From: Alysiella sp.
Lineage (GTDB): Bacteria > Pseudomonadota > Gammaproteobacteria > Burkholderiales > Neisseriaceae
Assembly (NCBI RefSeq): GCF_030525755.1
Contig: NZ_JAUNEC010000003.1
Coordinates: 1 to 64,000, forward strand
Reading direction: 5' to 3'
DNA: 64,000 nucleotides
Notes under the pieces: generated by a model
What the model was told of the DNA's origin: nothing
The model's database searches: none
Seen by the model: the letters and a program-made list of their open reading frames with translations, nothing else
Program-made: the position numbers and the translations under genes
Shown here: one piece after another, positions 9,566 to 18,985 of the stretch
Layout: each line of letters opens with the position of its first letter
Numbering within the stretch: position 1 is the stretch's first letter

Positions 9566-10087
9566 ATGACAAAATATTTAACAGTGGTTGCGGCATTATT
9601 GTGTGTAAGCCAGCTTCATGCAGCCGATTTAACACGCGATGATGTGGTGGGCAAATGGTTGTGTCCTACAAAATATGAATCTGTCTATACTTTAACCCTA
9701 GATGCTTACGAATATTTTGCTGACGGTAAAAGCAAAAGTTCAGGGATAGTCAGAACGTTTACTGGTACTGATGCGGTTTTGACTTTTGCGGTTCAATCAT
9801 CAGGTACATGGTCGTTTGATAAAGGTATTTTAACGGAAACCCGTATTACCCAATCTGTTGAACCGCGACATAATGAAAAAACGCAAGCGGTATTGGCACA
9901 ATCCAAAGAATTGGCGCAATTTGCCGATGATTGGCAAAAAGCATTAAGCGACAATTCGGGCAGTGAAGCCGAACGAACAGTGAAATTACAATGGACGCGT
10001 GATGAAGTGGATTCCAATAAAATTTTTGTTAGACAAATAGATGGAACAGGTGGCGAGGGGTTTTGTTACCGCGTTAAACCATCTTGA
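9566..10087 (+). CDS. Small secreted protein of unknown function
   Basis: A 173-aa exported protein. The start is placed at the ATG following AGAAAGGAAG, which opens the signal peptide MTKYLTVVAALLCVSQLHAA; the open frame runs 51 codons further upstream but that part includes an uptake-sequence pair and looks non-coding. The mature part has two cysteines (KWLCP near residue 31 and GFCYRV near the end) that could pair, and beta-rich stretches such as YTLTLDAYEYFADGKSKSSG, suggesting a small barrel or lipocalin-like fold. No family recognised. A Correia-like element starts 1 base after the stop. Confidence 0.72.
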   Translation: MTKYLTVVAALLCVSQLHAADLTRDDVVGKWLCPTKYESVYTLTLDAYEYFADGKSKSSGIVRTFTGTDAVLTFAVQSSGTWSFDKGILTETRITQSVEPRHNEKTQAVLAQSKELAQFADDWQKALSDNSGSEAERTVKLQWTRDEVDSNKIFVRQIDGTGGEGFCYRVKPS

Positions 10088-10088
10088 A

Positions 10089-10195
10089 ATATAGTCGTAA
10101 AAGCGAAAAAGTATTACGGCGTTGTTAACGCCCTTATGTATGATTTGTAGACGACCCTCGTTGTCGCCTTGTCCTACTTTGTATTTGAAAAGACC
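10089..10195. mobile_element. Correia-like miniature element, copy A
   Basis: About 107 bp starting ATATAGTCGT and ending TTTGAAAAGAC. The core ACGGCGTTG...AACGCC...ATTTGTA...CGTTGTCGCCTTGTCCT follows the neisserial Correia repeat core in order, but the ends read ATAGTCGT instead of the neisserial TATAGTGGATT. It lies directly behind the secreted-protein gene. Confidence 0.65.
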
Positions 10196-10198
10196 ATT

Positions 10199-10234
10199 AC
10201 ATCAGAAAAATGGTGTAACAAGTTGCACCCTACA
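10199..10234. repeat. Half copy of the GTAGGGTGCAA inverted-repeat element
   Basis: GTGTAACAAGTTGCACCCTACA (10213-10234) matches the right arm of the 73-bp element at 61399-61471. No left arm is found here, so it is a fragment or an insertion-sequence end belonging to the remnant next to it. Confidence 0.5.
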
Positions 10235-10282
10235 CTTGTACCGTTTTTATCTGCAAAACCAACTTTGTGCTTGAATTGTCAA

Positions 10283-10372
10283 TCAAATCAAAGTACAAGC
10301 TAATGAAACAGTCGTTTCGTAATTGTGCTTTAATTTATCATACCGCGTTGCGACTGCGCCAAAATGCTTTTT
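10283..10372 (-). pseudogene. IS5-family-like transposase C-terminal remnant
   Basis: Reading the minus strand from about 10372 to the TGA at 10283-10285 gives KHFGAVATRYDKLKHNYE followed by TTVSLACTLI and a stop. This resembles the conserved C-terminal segment of IS5-family transposases (ATRYDKL...N). No intact upstream part exists: sequence beyond 10372 keeps an open frame only briefly and lacks the catalytic region. The rest of the gap, about 10373-10729, shows no gene or repeat that I can support apart from a partial uptake sequence near 10710. Confidence 0.5.
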
Positions 10373-10741
10373 GGTAACTGGTACGTAAATGAAACAGAAT
10401 ACCTTCAAATGTTTTGTGTAAATTTTTCTTGCAGTATATGCCAAGCTGTTTCAAAATAGGCAGCAGTCTTAACCATGTTTGATTGCTCAATGTGGTTCGG
10501 GATATGGCAAAGGTTTAAAGGTGCTTGTGTGGAAACAACATTTTAAACTCTTTGCCTTTTTTTGAATTGTTAATAGCCACCTAGCAACCTTATGTGTTAT
10601 TTTTACGCGGTAGTTGCTGTTGTTTTATTCTATATCTAATATTGGTTTGTTCAATTTTGACAAATTTAATTTAGCAGGTTTTGACTGAAATAAATGATGT
10701 TATTTTGAGCTGCCTGAAAACGCATTGTTAAGGAGATGCAT

Positions 10742-11959
10742 ATGTCTATATTTTTTCAAATAATCAATCGCATTAGCCTGATTTGGCAAATTATTATTGG
10801 TCTGGTAACAGGAGCTTTGGTTGGTGGTTTATTTCCAGAAGCAGCATCTTCCGTTGGTGTTCTGGGTGATTTATTTGTAGGCGCATTAAAAGCAGTTGCC
10901 CCATTTTTGGTTTTCATCTTGGTCACAGCAGCCATTTCACAACATCGTGTGGGTACACAAACCAATATTCGTCCCATTTTGGTACTCTATTTGGTAGGTA
11001 CATTTAGTGCTGCGGCTATTGCAGTTGCAGCCAGTTTTATATTTCCCAGTTACATCACATTGGTGGCAGCACCAGAGATTTCCCTTAATCCCCCAACGGG
11101 TATTGCGGCAGTAATGAAAAATCTATTGATGAACTTGGTCGCTAATCCTGTTAGTGCACTTGCAAATGCTAATTACATCGGTATTTTGGCATGGGCTTTG
11201 GTACTGGGTTTTGCTTTACGTTATGCCTCTGTGGCAACGCATACAGTCCTTGAAGATTTATCCCAAGCTGTTTCTAAAGTGGTACGTTGGATTATTCGTT
11301 TTGCACCATTGGGCATTATGGGTTTAATGACAGTAACCGTAGCTGAAACAGGCTTTGAAAAAATGTTTAAAGAGTATGGGCAATTAATTGCGGTTTTGGT
11401 TGGCTGTATGTTTTGTGTGGCATTCATCATTAATCCATTGATTGTTTTCCTGAAAATTAAGAAAAATCCCTATCCTTTGGTTATGCTATGTTTGCGAGAA
11501 AGTGGTGTGCCTGCATTTTTTACACGTTCGTCAGCTGCTAATATTCCTGTGAACATGGCATTGGCAAAAAAACTTAATCTGCATGAAGACACTTATTCTG
11601 TATCCATTCCTTTGGGAGCAACCATTAATATGGCAGGTGCAGCTATAACCATTACGGTATTGACACTGGCGGCGGCACACACACAAGGCATACAAGTAGA
11701 CTTTACAACCGCATTATTATTGAGTTTGATTGCTACCATAAGTGCATGCGGAGCATCAGGAGTAGCAGGAGGTTCGCTATTACTGATACCATTGGCATGT
11801 AGTTTATTTAATATTCCCAATGATATTGCCATGCAAGTGGTGGCAGTAGGTTTTATCATTGGTGTGATACAAGATTCTGTGGAGACTGCTCTCAATTCAT
11901 CAACAGATGTGTTGTTTACTGCAGCAGTAGATATCGCTGGAAACAAAACATCAACTTAA
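10742..11959 (+). CDS. sstT: SstT, Na+/serine-threonine symporter
   Basis: Inner-membrane sodium:dicarboxylate symporter-family protein (405 aa) importing serine and threonine. Eight or so hydrophobic segments are visible, plus the SstT-like N-terminus [19 protein letters not shown] and the transport-core segments [40 protein letters not shown] and the substrate-site region [19 protein letters not shown] at 10730-10735 is spaced correctly for the ATG at 10742; an ATG at 10736 abuts it and is less likely. Monocistronic, with a hairpin terminator after it. Confidence 0.95.
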   Translation: MSIFFQIINRISLIWQIIIGLVTGALVGGLFPEAASSVGVLGDLFVGALKAVAPFLVFILVTAAISQHRVGTQTNIRPILVLYLVGTFSAAAIAVAASFIFPSYITLVAAPEISLNPPTGIAAVMKNLLMNLVANPVSALANANYIGILAWALVLGFALRYASVATHTVLEDLSQAVSKVVRWIIRFAPLGIMGLMTVTVAETGFEKMFKEYGQLIAVLVGCMFCVAFIINPLIVFLKIKKNPYPLVMLCLRESGVPAFFTRSSAANIPVNMALAKKLNLHEDTYSVSIPLGATINMAGAAITITVLTLAAAHTQGIQVDFTTALLLSLIATISACGASGVAGGSLLLIPLACSLFNIPNDIAMQVVAVGFIIGVIQDSVETALNSSTDVLFTAAVDIAGNKTST

Positions 11960-11985
11960 TCAATCTAAGTTACATAACATAATCC

Positions 11986-12016
11986 AAGCCCATTTAGGTT
12001 TCCTGAATGGGTTTTG
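11986..12016 (+). terminator. sstT terminator
   Basis: CCCATT (11989-11994) pairs with AATGGG (12006-12011), extended by A-T and G-T pairs, then TTTTG. The following stretch to 12198 is very AT-rich with no feature I can support. Confidence 0.6.
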
Positions 12017-12198
12017 TGGTACATTGATAACATATCACAATCAAACATCTTCTTGAAAAAGAATAATTATTGTCTAAATTTTACAAAGAAACACAGTTTG
12101 TGTTTTTCTTGTTAAGAAATCAACAATAAAATAATTCAAACCATTAAATATATAAAATTAAATTTTCAATTTTCTATTAAGGTTCATTCACTTACATC

Positions 12199-12226
12199 TT
12201 GAAAAGTATGCAAAAAACGCTATGAT
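12199..12226 (+). promoter_or_regulatory. Sigma-70 promoter of the TrpXYZ-type ABC operon
   Basis: TTGAAA (12199-12204), a 16-base spacer and TATGAT (12221-12226). It precedes the substrate-binding-protein gene by about 80 bases. Confidence 0.6.
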
Positions 12227-12235
12227 TTATCAACG

Positions 12236-12264
12236 ACAAACAAGAATATTTGATTCTTGTTTGT
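12236..12264 (+). promoter_or_regulatory. Perfect 12-bp inverted repeat just after the -10 box
   Basis: ACAAACAAGAAT (12236-12247) and ATTCTTGTTTGT (12253-12264) with a 5-base centre. At +3 to +35 relative to the likely start it could be a repressor site or a hairpin at the 5' end of the mRNA. No T run follows, so it is not a terminator. Confidence 0.5.
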
Positions 12265-12308
12265 GGGAGAGTAGTGGTAACAATTTAATTTTAAAAAGGT
12301 TATTTATC

Positions 12309-13355
12309 ATGATAATGACATTACGTCCCATTTTTTCAGGCAGCATTCTATCGCTTGCGCTGCTTACCGCGTGTGGTGAACAGCAGCAAACCCAGTCCTC
12401 AAAACCCCAAGCTGCTTCCGACACAGCAGCCGCTTCCACAGCAAGTACACCAACCAGCACAGGCAACAAACGCATCGCCATTACCGCCATTGTGGAACAC
12501 CCCGCTTTGGATTCCGTGCGTCAAGGTGCATTGGCAGAGCTGAAAGCGCAAGGCTTTGAAGAAGGTAAAAACTTGACCGTGGATTTCCAATCTGCACAGG
12601 GCAATCCGACCACAGCCGCGCAAATCGCCAAAAAATTTGCGGGCGATAAACCCGATGTCATCATCGCCATTGCCACGCCAAGCGCACAAGCTGTTGCGGC
12701 TGCCACGCAAGAAATCCCCATTGTTTATGCGGCAGTAACCGACCCTGTGGCGGCAAAACTGGTATCATCTTGGGAAGCATCTGGCAGCAACATAACGGGC
12801 GTATCCGACCAGTTGCCGCTTGAACCGCAAATTGATTTGATGAAAAAACTCGTACCTGAATTGAAAACAGTCGGCTACGTTTACAGCCCCAGCGAAGTCA
12901 ATTCCACAGTCGTGCTTGACCAACTGAAAGCGGAATTGGGCAAGCAAAACATTGAAGTTGCTGCTGTGCCAGCACAGCGTACCACCGATGTTTTAACTGC
13001 TGCACGCAGCTTGGGTGGCAAAGCACAACTGATTTACACATCTTTGGATAACAATGTGGTTTCATCGTTTGAATCCATGAAAAAAGCGGCTGGCGAAATC
13101 AAAGTGCCATTGCTGGCTTCCAATACAGATTCGGTGGCGCGTGGTGCAACAGCCGCTTTGGGCGTGAACTACACCGACATCGGCACGGAAACGGGCAAAA
13201 TTGCTGCACGCATTCTGAAAGGCGAATCGGCTGGCACAATCCCATCGCATAAAATGAGCAAATTTGATTTGCACATCAGCAACAAACATGCAGCAGAACA
13301 AGGCATTACACTGTCTGATGAAGTAAAAAATGCCGCCACAAAAGTGGTAGAATAA
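12309..13355 (+). CDS. ABC transporter substrate-binding lipoprotein (TrpX-like, PF04392 type)
   Basis: Lipoprotein receptor (348 aa) of an ABC importer. The signal peptide ends in lipobox LLTAC-G, followed by a Gln/Ser/Ala/Thr-rich linker and a type 1 periplasmic-binding fold: IAITAIVEHPALDSVRQGAL, DVIIAIATPSAQAVAAATQ, PIVYAAVTDPVAAKLV. The ATG at 12309 has AAGG about ten bases upstream; the open frame extends 29 codons further but overlaps the inverted repeat. Streptococcal relatives are linked to tryptophan; the substrate here is not shown by sequence. Permease and ATPase genes follow after a 426-base gap. Confidence 0.88.
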   Translation: MIMTLRPIFSGSILSLALLTACGEQQQTQSSKPQAASDTAAASTASTPTSTGNKRIAITAIVEHPALDSVRQGALAELKAQGFEEGKNLTVDFQSAQGNPTTAAQIAKKFAGDKPDVIIAIATPSAQAVAAATQEIPIVYAAVTDPVAAKLVSSWEASGSNITGVSDQLPLEPQIDLMKKLVPELKTVGYVYSPSEVNSTVVLDQLKAELGKQNIEVAAVPAQRTTDVLTAARSLGGKAQLIYTSLDNNVVSSFESMKKAAGEIKVPLLASNTDSVARGATAALGVNYTDIGTETGKIAARILKGESAGTIPSHKMSKFDLHISNKHAAEQGITLSDEVKNAATKVVE

Positions 13356-13362
13356 TGGTATT

Positions 13363-13398
13363 TTTCAGGCTGCCTTTTGTGTAAAAAGCAGCCTGAAA
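13363..13398 (+). terminator. Uptake-sequence hairpin after the binding-protein gene
   Basis: TTTCAGGCTGC (13363-13373) pairs with GCAGCCTGAAA (13388-13398), with inner TTTT/AAAA pairing. No long T run follows, so it may attenuate rather than stop transcription into the permease genes and favour higher receptor output. Confidence 0.5.
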
Positions 13399-13432
13399 GC
13401 CATTTTTCCATTTTATTTCAGGATATTTTTAC

Positions 13433-13618
13433 ATGAGAAACCACATTTCTCGCTCCCTATCCTTTGTGTTAGCCACAACCGAAACAGGGATGGTAATAGT
13501 CAATCAAAGACCGCAACACTTTTGTCAACGGCGTGAGTTATGGTGTGGGTCATCAATTTGTTAGCAGTTCATGAGCATGACCCAACTTTGCAGCATTTTC
13601 AGGTTAAGCAAGTGGCAT
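13433..13618 (+). pseudogene. Possible degraded coding remnant
   Basis: An ATG after a GGA-containing stretch opens MRNHISRSLSFVLATTETG and continues to a stop at about 13564. The neighbouring frame instead reads DRNTFVNGVSYGVGHQFV, which looks like a beta-barrel or repeat fragment, so a frame change near 13500 is possible. No family is assignable and it may be non-coding. Uptake sequences at about 13624 and 13723 fill the rest of the gap before the permease gene. Confidence 0.2.
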
Positions 13619-13781
13619 AATCATTCAGGCAGCCTGAAACGTTAAAACGGGGTAATGCGCGACATTGACCCTGTTTTTGTGTTTTTACCAAACTGTATTT
13701 TTAAATTTTATTGGAATGTGTTTTCAGGCAGCCTGAAAATCCATTTTCTATTTTCTATTTTGATTTAATTAAGGAAATCTC

Positions 13782-14675
13782 ATGTCCTTATTGGCATTAT
13801 TTGGCACATTTGAAACGGGCTTGGTGTTTGCGCTGGTGGCTTTGGGCGTGTTGCTCTCGTTTCGCATTTTGGATTTCCCCGATTTAACGGCAGACGGCAG
13901 TTTCCCATTGGGCGCGTTTGCCTGCGCCGTGTGCATGACGGCTGGCGTGAACCCGATGATTGCGATTGCGGTCGGTTTTGCGGCTGGCGCGTTGGCGGGT
14001 TTATTGACGGCAATTTTGCACGTTAAATTGGGCATTTTGCAGCTTTTATCGGGGATTATCGTGATGACGGCATTGTATTCCGTCAATTTGCGCGTGGGCG
14101 GTGCGCCCAATATCCCTTTGCTCGGCACGGACACGGTTTTTGATATGTTCAAGCCGATTTTAGGCACAGGCATTTGGCAGAACACTTTGATTTTGCTGGT
14201 ATTCACATTGTTGATTAAATTGGGTTTGGATTGGTTTTTCAGCACCGAAATGGGCTTGGCAATGCGCGCCACAGGTGCCAATCCACGCATGGCAAAAGCG
14301 CAAGGCGTGTCCACCCATGTCATGATTATGTTGGGCATGGCGTTGTCCAACGGTTTGATTGCTTTGGCTGGCGCATTGTTCGCACAACTGGTTGGTGGTG
14401 CAGATGTGAGCGCAGGTCTTGGCACGATTGTGTTCGGTTTGGCAGCCGTGATTTTGGGCGAAGCCTTATTGCCCAGCAAAAAAATTTGGTTGATTACGCT
14501 ATCGGTGTTGTTCGGTTCGATTGTTTACCGATTGTTCATCATGGTGGCGATGGGCAGCGAAACTTTGTCATCGTGGGGCTTGAAAACGCAGGATTTGAAT
14601 TTGATTACTTCGATTTTGGTGGTGTTGGTAATGCTGTTGCCGCAAATCAAAGCGAAATTGAAAGCAAGGAAATAA
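13782..14675 (+). CDS. ABC transporter permease (TrpY-like, COG4120 type)
   Basis: Inner-membrane permease of 297 aa with about eight hydrophobic segments. The BPD-transport-2-like layout is visible: early motif FRILDFPDLTADGSFPLGAF, central ATGANPRMAKAQGVSTHVMI and GLGTIVFGLAAVILGEALLP. These match the permease of uncharacterised TrpXYZ-type importers. It lies between the lipoprotein and ATPase genes and ends 4 bases before the ATPase start. Confidence 0.87.
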   Translation: MSLLALFGTFETGLVFALVALGVLLSFRILDFPDLTADGSFPLGAFACAVCMTAGVNPMIAIAVGFAAGALAGLLTAILHVKLGILQLLSGIIVMTALYSVNLRVGGAPNIPLLGTDTVFDMFKPILGTGIWQNTLILLVFTLLIKLGLDWFFSTEMGLAMRATGANPRMAKAQGVSTHVMIMLGMALSNGLIALAGALFAQLVGGADVSAGLGTIVFGLAAVILGEALLPSKKIWLITLSVLFGSIVYRLFIMVAMGSETLSSWGLKTQDLNLITSILVVLVMLLPQIKAKLKARK

Positions 14676-14679
14676 CGCC

Positions 14680-15474
14680 ATGATGAAAGCAGACAATTTG
14701 AAACTCACCTTCAACGCAGGCACGCCGATTGAAAATCCAGCCCTGCGCGGCATGAGTTTGCACATCAAAGACGGTGAATTTGTTACCGTTATCGGCAGCA
14801 ATGGCGCAGGCAAATCCACGTTTCTGAACGCGATTAGTGGCGATATTTTGGTGGATTCAGGCAGCATACGCATTGACGGCACGGACGTTACACGGCTGCC
14901 TGCACACAAACGCGCAGGTTTGGTGGCGCGTGTGTTTCAAGACCCGATGGCGGGAACGTGCGCCAATTTGAGCATTGAAGAAAACATGGCGTTGGCATAC
15001 AAACGCGGACAGTCGCGCGGCTTATTTGGCGCGTTGAACAAGGCAAATCGGGAATTTTTCCGCGAAAAATTGGCTTTGCTGAAACTGGGTTTGGAGAATC
15101 GTTTGAGCGACCGCATTGGCTTGCTGTCGGGCGGACAACGCCAAGCCGTGAGTTTGCTGATGGCGAGTTTGCAGCCGAGCAAAATTTTGCTGTTGGACGA
15201 ACACACCGCCGCGCTTGACCCGAAAACCGCCGCCTTTGTGTTGGAATTGACCGACCAAATCGTCAATGAACAAAAATTAACGGCAATGATGGTAACGCAT
15301 TCCATGCAGCAGGCGTTGGAACACGGACACCGCACCGTTATGTTGCATCAAGGACAAGTGGTGCTGGACGTGTCGGGTGATGAGCGCAAGGGCATGACGG
15401 TGCGCGATTTGCTGGATATGTTTGAGAAAACGCGTGGCGAGAAAGTAACCGATGATGCGCTCTTGTTGAGTTAA
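14680..15474 (+). CDS. ABC transporter ATP-binding protein (TrpZ-like, COG1101 type)
   Basis: Cytoplasmic ATPase (264 aa) energising the importer. Walker A IGSNGAGKST lies at about residues 38-47, a signature LLSGGQRQAVSLLMA follows near residue 149, and Walker B ILLLDEHTAALDP carries an H in place of the common P after DE, a known trait of this subfamily. The start follows AAGGAA by eight bases; a second ATG lies one codon on. It ends at an uptake-sequence terminator. Confidence 0.9.
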   Translation: MMKADNLKLTFNAGTPIENPALRGMSLHIKDGEFVTVIGSNGAGKSTFLNAISGDILVDSGSIRIDGTDVTRLPAHKRAGLVARVFQDPMAGTCANLSIEENMALAYKRGQSRGLFGALNKANREFFREKLALLKLGLENRLSDRIGLLSGGQRQAVSLLMASLQPSKILLLDEHTAALDPKTAAFVLELTDQIVNEQKLTAMMVTHSMQQALEHGHRTVMLHQGQVVLDVSGDERKGMTVRDLLDMFEKTRGEKVTDDALLLS

Positions 15475-15481
15475 AACGATG

Positions 15482-15523
15482 TTCAGGCAGCCAAATTAAA
15501 AAATGGCTGCCTGAAATATTTTT
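15482..15523 (+). terminator. Uptake-sequence-pair terminator of the ABC operon
   Basis: TTCAGGCAGCC (15482-15492) and GGCTGCCTGAA (15505-15515) form an 11-bp stem; ATATTTTT follows. Confidence 0.7.
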
Positions 15524-15619
15524 GCATTATAGAAGGGTTTCATATTCCCTTGTGTTTTCAGGCTGCCTGAAAGCCACATCGTCTGTATGCACAAAATCAG
15601 GTAAAATAGTCCATTTTAA

Positions 15620-16651
<1,032 letters not shown>

Positions 16652-16832
16652 TTTTTCAGGCTGCCTTACCATACACGCCAAAAATTGTTTGGCTGCCTAC
16701 AATCTGTCCCCTCATTCTTGTATTCTTGTATAGGGGGAGTGGGTAGGTTCGTGGCAACATCAAAAATTGCCGTGTACTGTAAGTGCTGCCTGAAAAATTT
16801 GTATTTTCAATAAAATAAATGGAAATCCATGC

Positions 16833-18326
16833 ATGAATTTCGCCCTGTATCAAAGTCAATTTCAGCGTTTGAGCGAAGAAAATGCGGCTTGGCAACTGTT
16901 GCAAGCGCGCCGAGCGCCGACCATTTTGGCGTTTTTGGCAAGCATATTTGCGGAACAAAACGAGATTGCTTATGGACAAGCGCGTTTGTTGTTGGACGGT
17001 GAAATTGCGCGAAATCGCGAATCGGGTTTCTGGGAAGAAGGCGAAACGCCCGCCAGCACCTATTTGAACGAATGGATTAAACAAGGTTGGTTACGAGAAC
17101 TGGACGACCAACTGATGCCTACCGATGCGGCGCAAATTGCCTTGTGTTTTGTGCGCCGATTAGATGAACGCGTGGCAACAACCACCGCTTCACGTTTGCG
17201 TTTGGTACAAGATGCGGTGCGTGATTTTGTGGCACGATTTGGCGGTAATCCAATGGCGCGTTTGGCGGTTTTGCAACAAAAACGTGCTGAAATTGAACAA
17301 GAAATCGCACAACTGGAAACAGGTTTCACGCCACAGTATTCGGTGCAACAAGAACGCGAAATGTTGCGCCAAATTCATGATTTGGCAGCAGGTTTGACCC
17401 ATGATTTTCGTTATATTGAAGACCAAATTCGCCAGTTGGACAAAAAAACACGCGAAATCATGATTAAAAGCGATTTGTCGCGTGGACAATTATTGCAACA
17501 AGTATTTGAAAAAGAAAAATTTTTAGAAAGAACTGAAGCAGGCAGCGCGTTCAATGGTTTTTATGAATTATTGAGCGATCCCAATCGGCAAGAAGAATTT
17601 CGCACTCAATTATTGGCGATTTTACAAAGTGAATCGGCACAACATTTGTCGCCACCACAACAACGATTTTTGGCGCGTTTGCTGACGGAATTGACCCGCG
17701 AAAGCAATCGCGTTTTTACTGTACGTCGCCGCACCGAGCAGGAATTACGCGCTTATGTGGAAAGTGGTGTGGCAAGTGAAAATCAGGTTATTGTGAATAA
17801 AATTCGTGAGTTGGAACGATTGGCAATATTATTGCGCGAAAATCATGTCAATGTGGACACGACTTTAAATGTGCAACTGAATGTGGGCAAAATTCAGATT
17901 TCATCGCCGCAAAGTATGAAATTGCACCCTGCGGACGGCGGTTTTCAGGCTGCCTACATCAGCGAACACGTTAATCGCCATGAAGCCAGCGAACAGATTT
18001 TACAGCGTTTGAATGCGGTGCAGATTCGCCCGATTGCGGTGGCTTTGCAGAGTATTATTTGCCAATCTGATGAAGCACACACTTTGGCGAGTTTGGTCAT
18101 GGCACGACCCATTGAGCGTGGCATGGAAGAATTGGTGGCGTATTATCGTGTGTTGCGGGCGGTGTTGAACAGGCTACCTGAAAATAATCAAGATAATGAT
18201 TTAAAAGAAGAATTTGAAGAATTGATGATTCAAGATGAAAATGCGCAAAAACTATTGGTGCGCGTGCCACTTTTGCGCGTATCAGCCACGCAATTCCCTG
18301 AATATTTAGATGATTTGGCAATTTAA
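16833..18326 (+). CDS. jetA: JetA, Wadjet type I subunit (DUF3375, MksF-like kleisin)
   Basis: First gene of a Wadjet (Jet/Mks/Ept) operon that restricts plasmids. JetA is the kleisin-like bridge of the SMC-type complex. The 497-aa length and the start YQSQFQRLSEENAAWQLLQA with RRAPTILAFLASIFAE match DUF3375 proteins. An N-terminal winged-helix-like region is followed by predicted coiled coil (AVLQQKRAEIEQEIAQLETG) and a C-terminal acidic tail. A GGAAA precedes the ATG. It lies 180 bases after pheS and 2 bases before jetB. Assignment rests on the whole four-gene set. Confidence 0.9.
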   Translation: MNFALYQSQFQRLSEENAAWQLLQARRAPTILAFLASIFAEQNEIAYGQARLLLDGEIARNRESGFWEEGETPASTYLNEWIKQGWLRELDDQLMPTDAAQIALCFVRRLDERVATTTASRLRLVQDAVRDFVARFGGNPMARLAVLQQKRAEIEQEIAQLETGFTPQYSVQQEREMLRQIHDLAAGLTHDFRYIEDQIRQLDKKTREIMIKSDLSRGQLLQQVFEKEKFLERTEAGSAFNGFYELLSDPNRQEEFRTQLLAILQSESAQHLSPPQQRFLARLLTELTRESNRVFTVRRRTEQELRAYVESGVASENQVIVNKIRELERLAILLRENHVNVDTTLNVQLNVGKIQISSPQSMKLHPADGGFQAAYISEHVNRHEASEQILQRLNAVQIRPIAVALQSIICQSDEAHTLASLVMARPIERGMEELVAYYRVLRAVLNRLPENNQDNDLKEEFEELMIQDENAQKLLVRVPLLRVSATQFPEYLDDLAI

Positions 18327-18328
18327 TC

Positions 18329-18985
18329 ATGAATGAAAATCCAGACAATTCAGCAAATGATGTTTTCAGGCAGCCTGAAAATCCGCGTATGCCCGATGAA
18401 GCGCGACAAGCGCTGGTGTATTTAATGCGACAAGGCGTGGTATTGGCGGCGGATAAACCGCATATTTTTGCGACCATTTGCCGTTATCAAGGTGAAATTC
18501 GTGGACATTTGGCGGACGTATTTTTGTATTTGATGTTGGACGAGAAAAATGGCGTGGCATTTATTACATTGGAAAATCAGCAACTTGATGATGACACTGT
18601 TTTCGCCAATGAAGATGAAGAAGATGCACGCAGTTTAATCACGCCACGCACGCTGACTGTGTTTGACACGTTGGTTTTGTTGGCGTTACGCAAACATTAT
18701 CAGGAGCGTGAAACCACAGGCGAACAAAAAATCATGATGGACAAAGACCGTTTGTTGGCGAATATTTTGCCAATGATGCAGGCACATGAACGCGAAAAAG
18801 CCGACAAAAGCAAACTTTCAGGCTGCCTGAAACGTTTTGCCGAACGCAAAATCATTCGGAAAATGCACAATGATGACGACCGTTTTGAAATCACACCACT
18901 TATTCGTTATATACTTGATACCAATCAATTAAATGATTTTATTCAGGCATACAAAGCACAGCTTGAACAGGCAGAAACCACATGA
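18329..18985 (+). CDS. jetB: JetB, Wadjet type I subunit (DUF4194, MksE-like)
   Basis: A 218-aa KITE-type winged-helix protein that binds JetA and modulates the JetC ATPase. Seen: ALVYLMRQGVVLAADKPHIF, GHLADVFLYLMLDEKNGVAF, LRKHYQERETTG and RKMHNDDDRFEITPLIRYIL, typical of DUF4194. An almost perfect uptake sequence (TTTTCAGGCAGCCTGAAAA, near 18362) lies in the first codons and another near 18819. The stop overlaps the jetC start by 4 bases, so the subunits are translationally coupled. Confidence 0.9.
   Translation: MNENPDNSANDVFRQPENPRMPDEARQALVYLMRQGVVLAADKPHIFATICRYQGEIRGHLADVFLYLMLDEKNGVAFITLENQQLDDDTVFANEDEEDARSLITPRTLTVFDTLVLLALRKHYQERETTGEQKIMMDKDRLLANILPMMQAHEREKADKSKLSGCLKRFAERKIIRKMHNDDDRFEITPLIRYILDTNQLNDFIQAYKAQLEQAETT

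Noticed and set aside
11960..12308. T-box or tryptophan riboswitch before the TrpXYZ-type operon
   Set aside because: No T-box sequence, no antiterminator/terminator pair and no leader peptide with Trp codons was found; only a simple inverted repeat.
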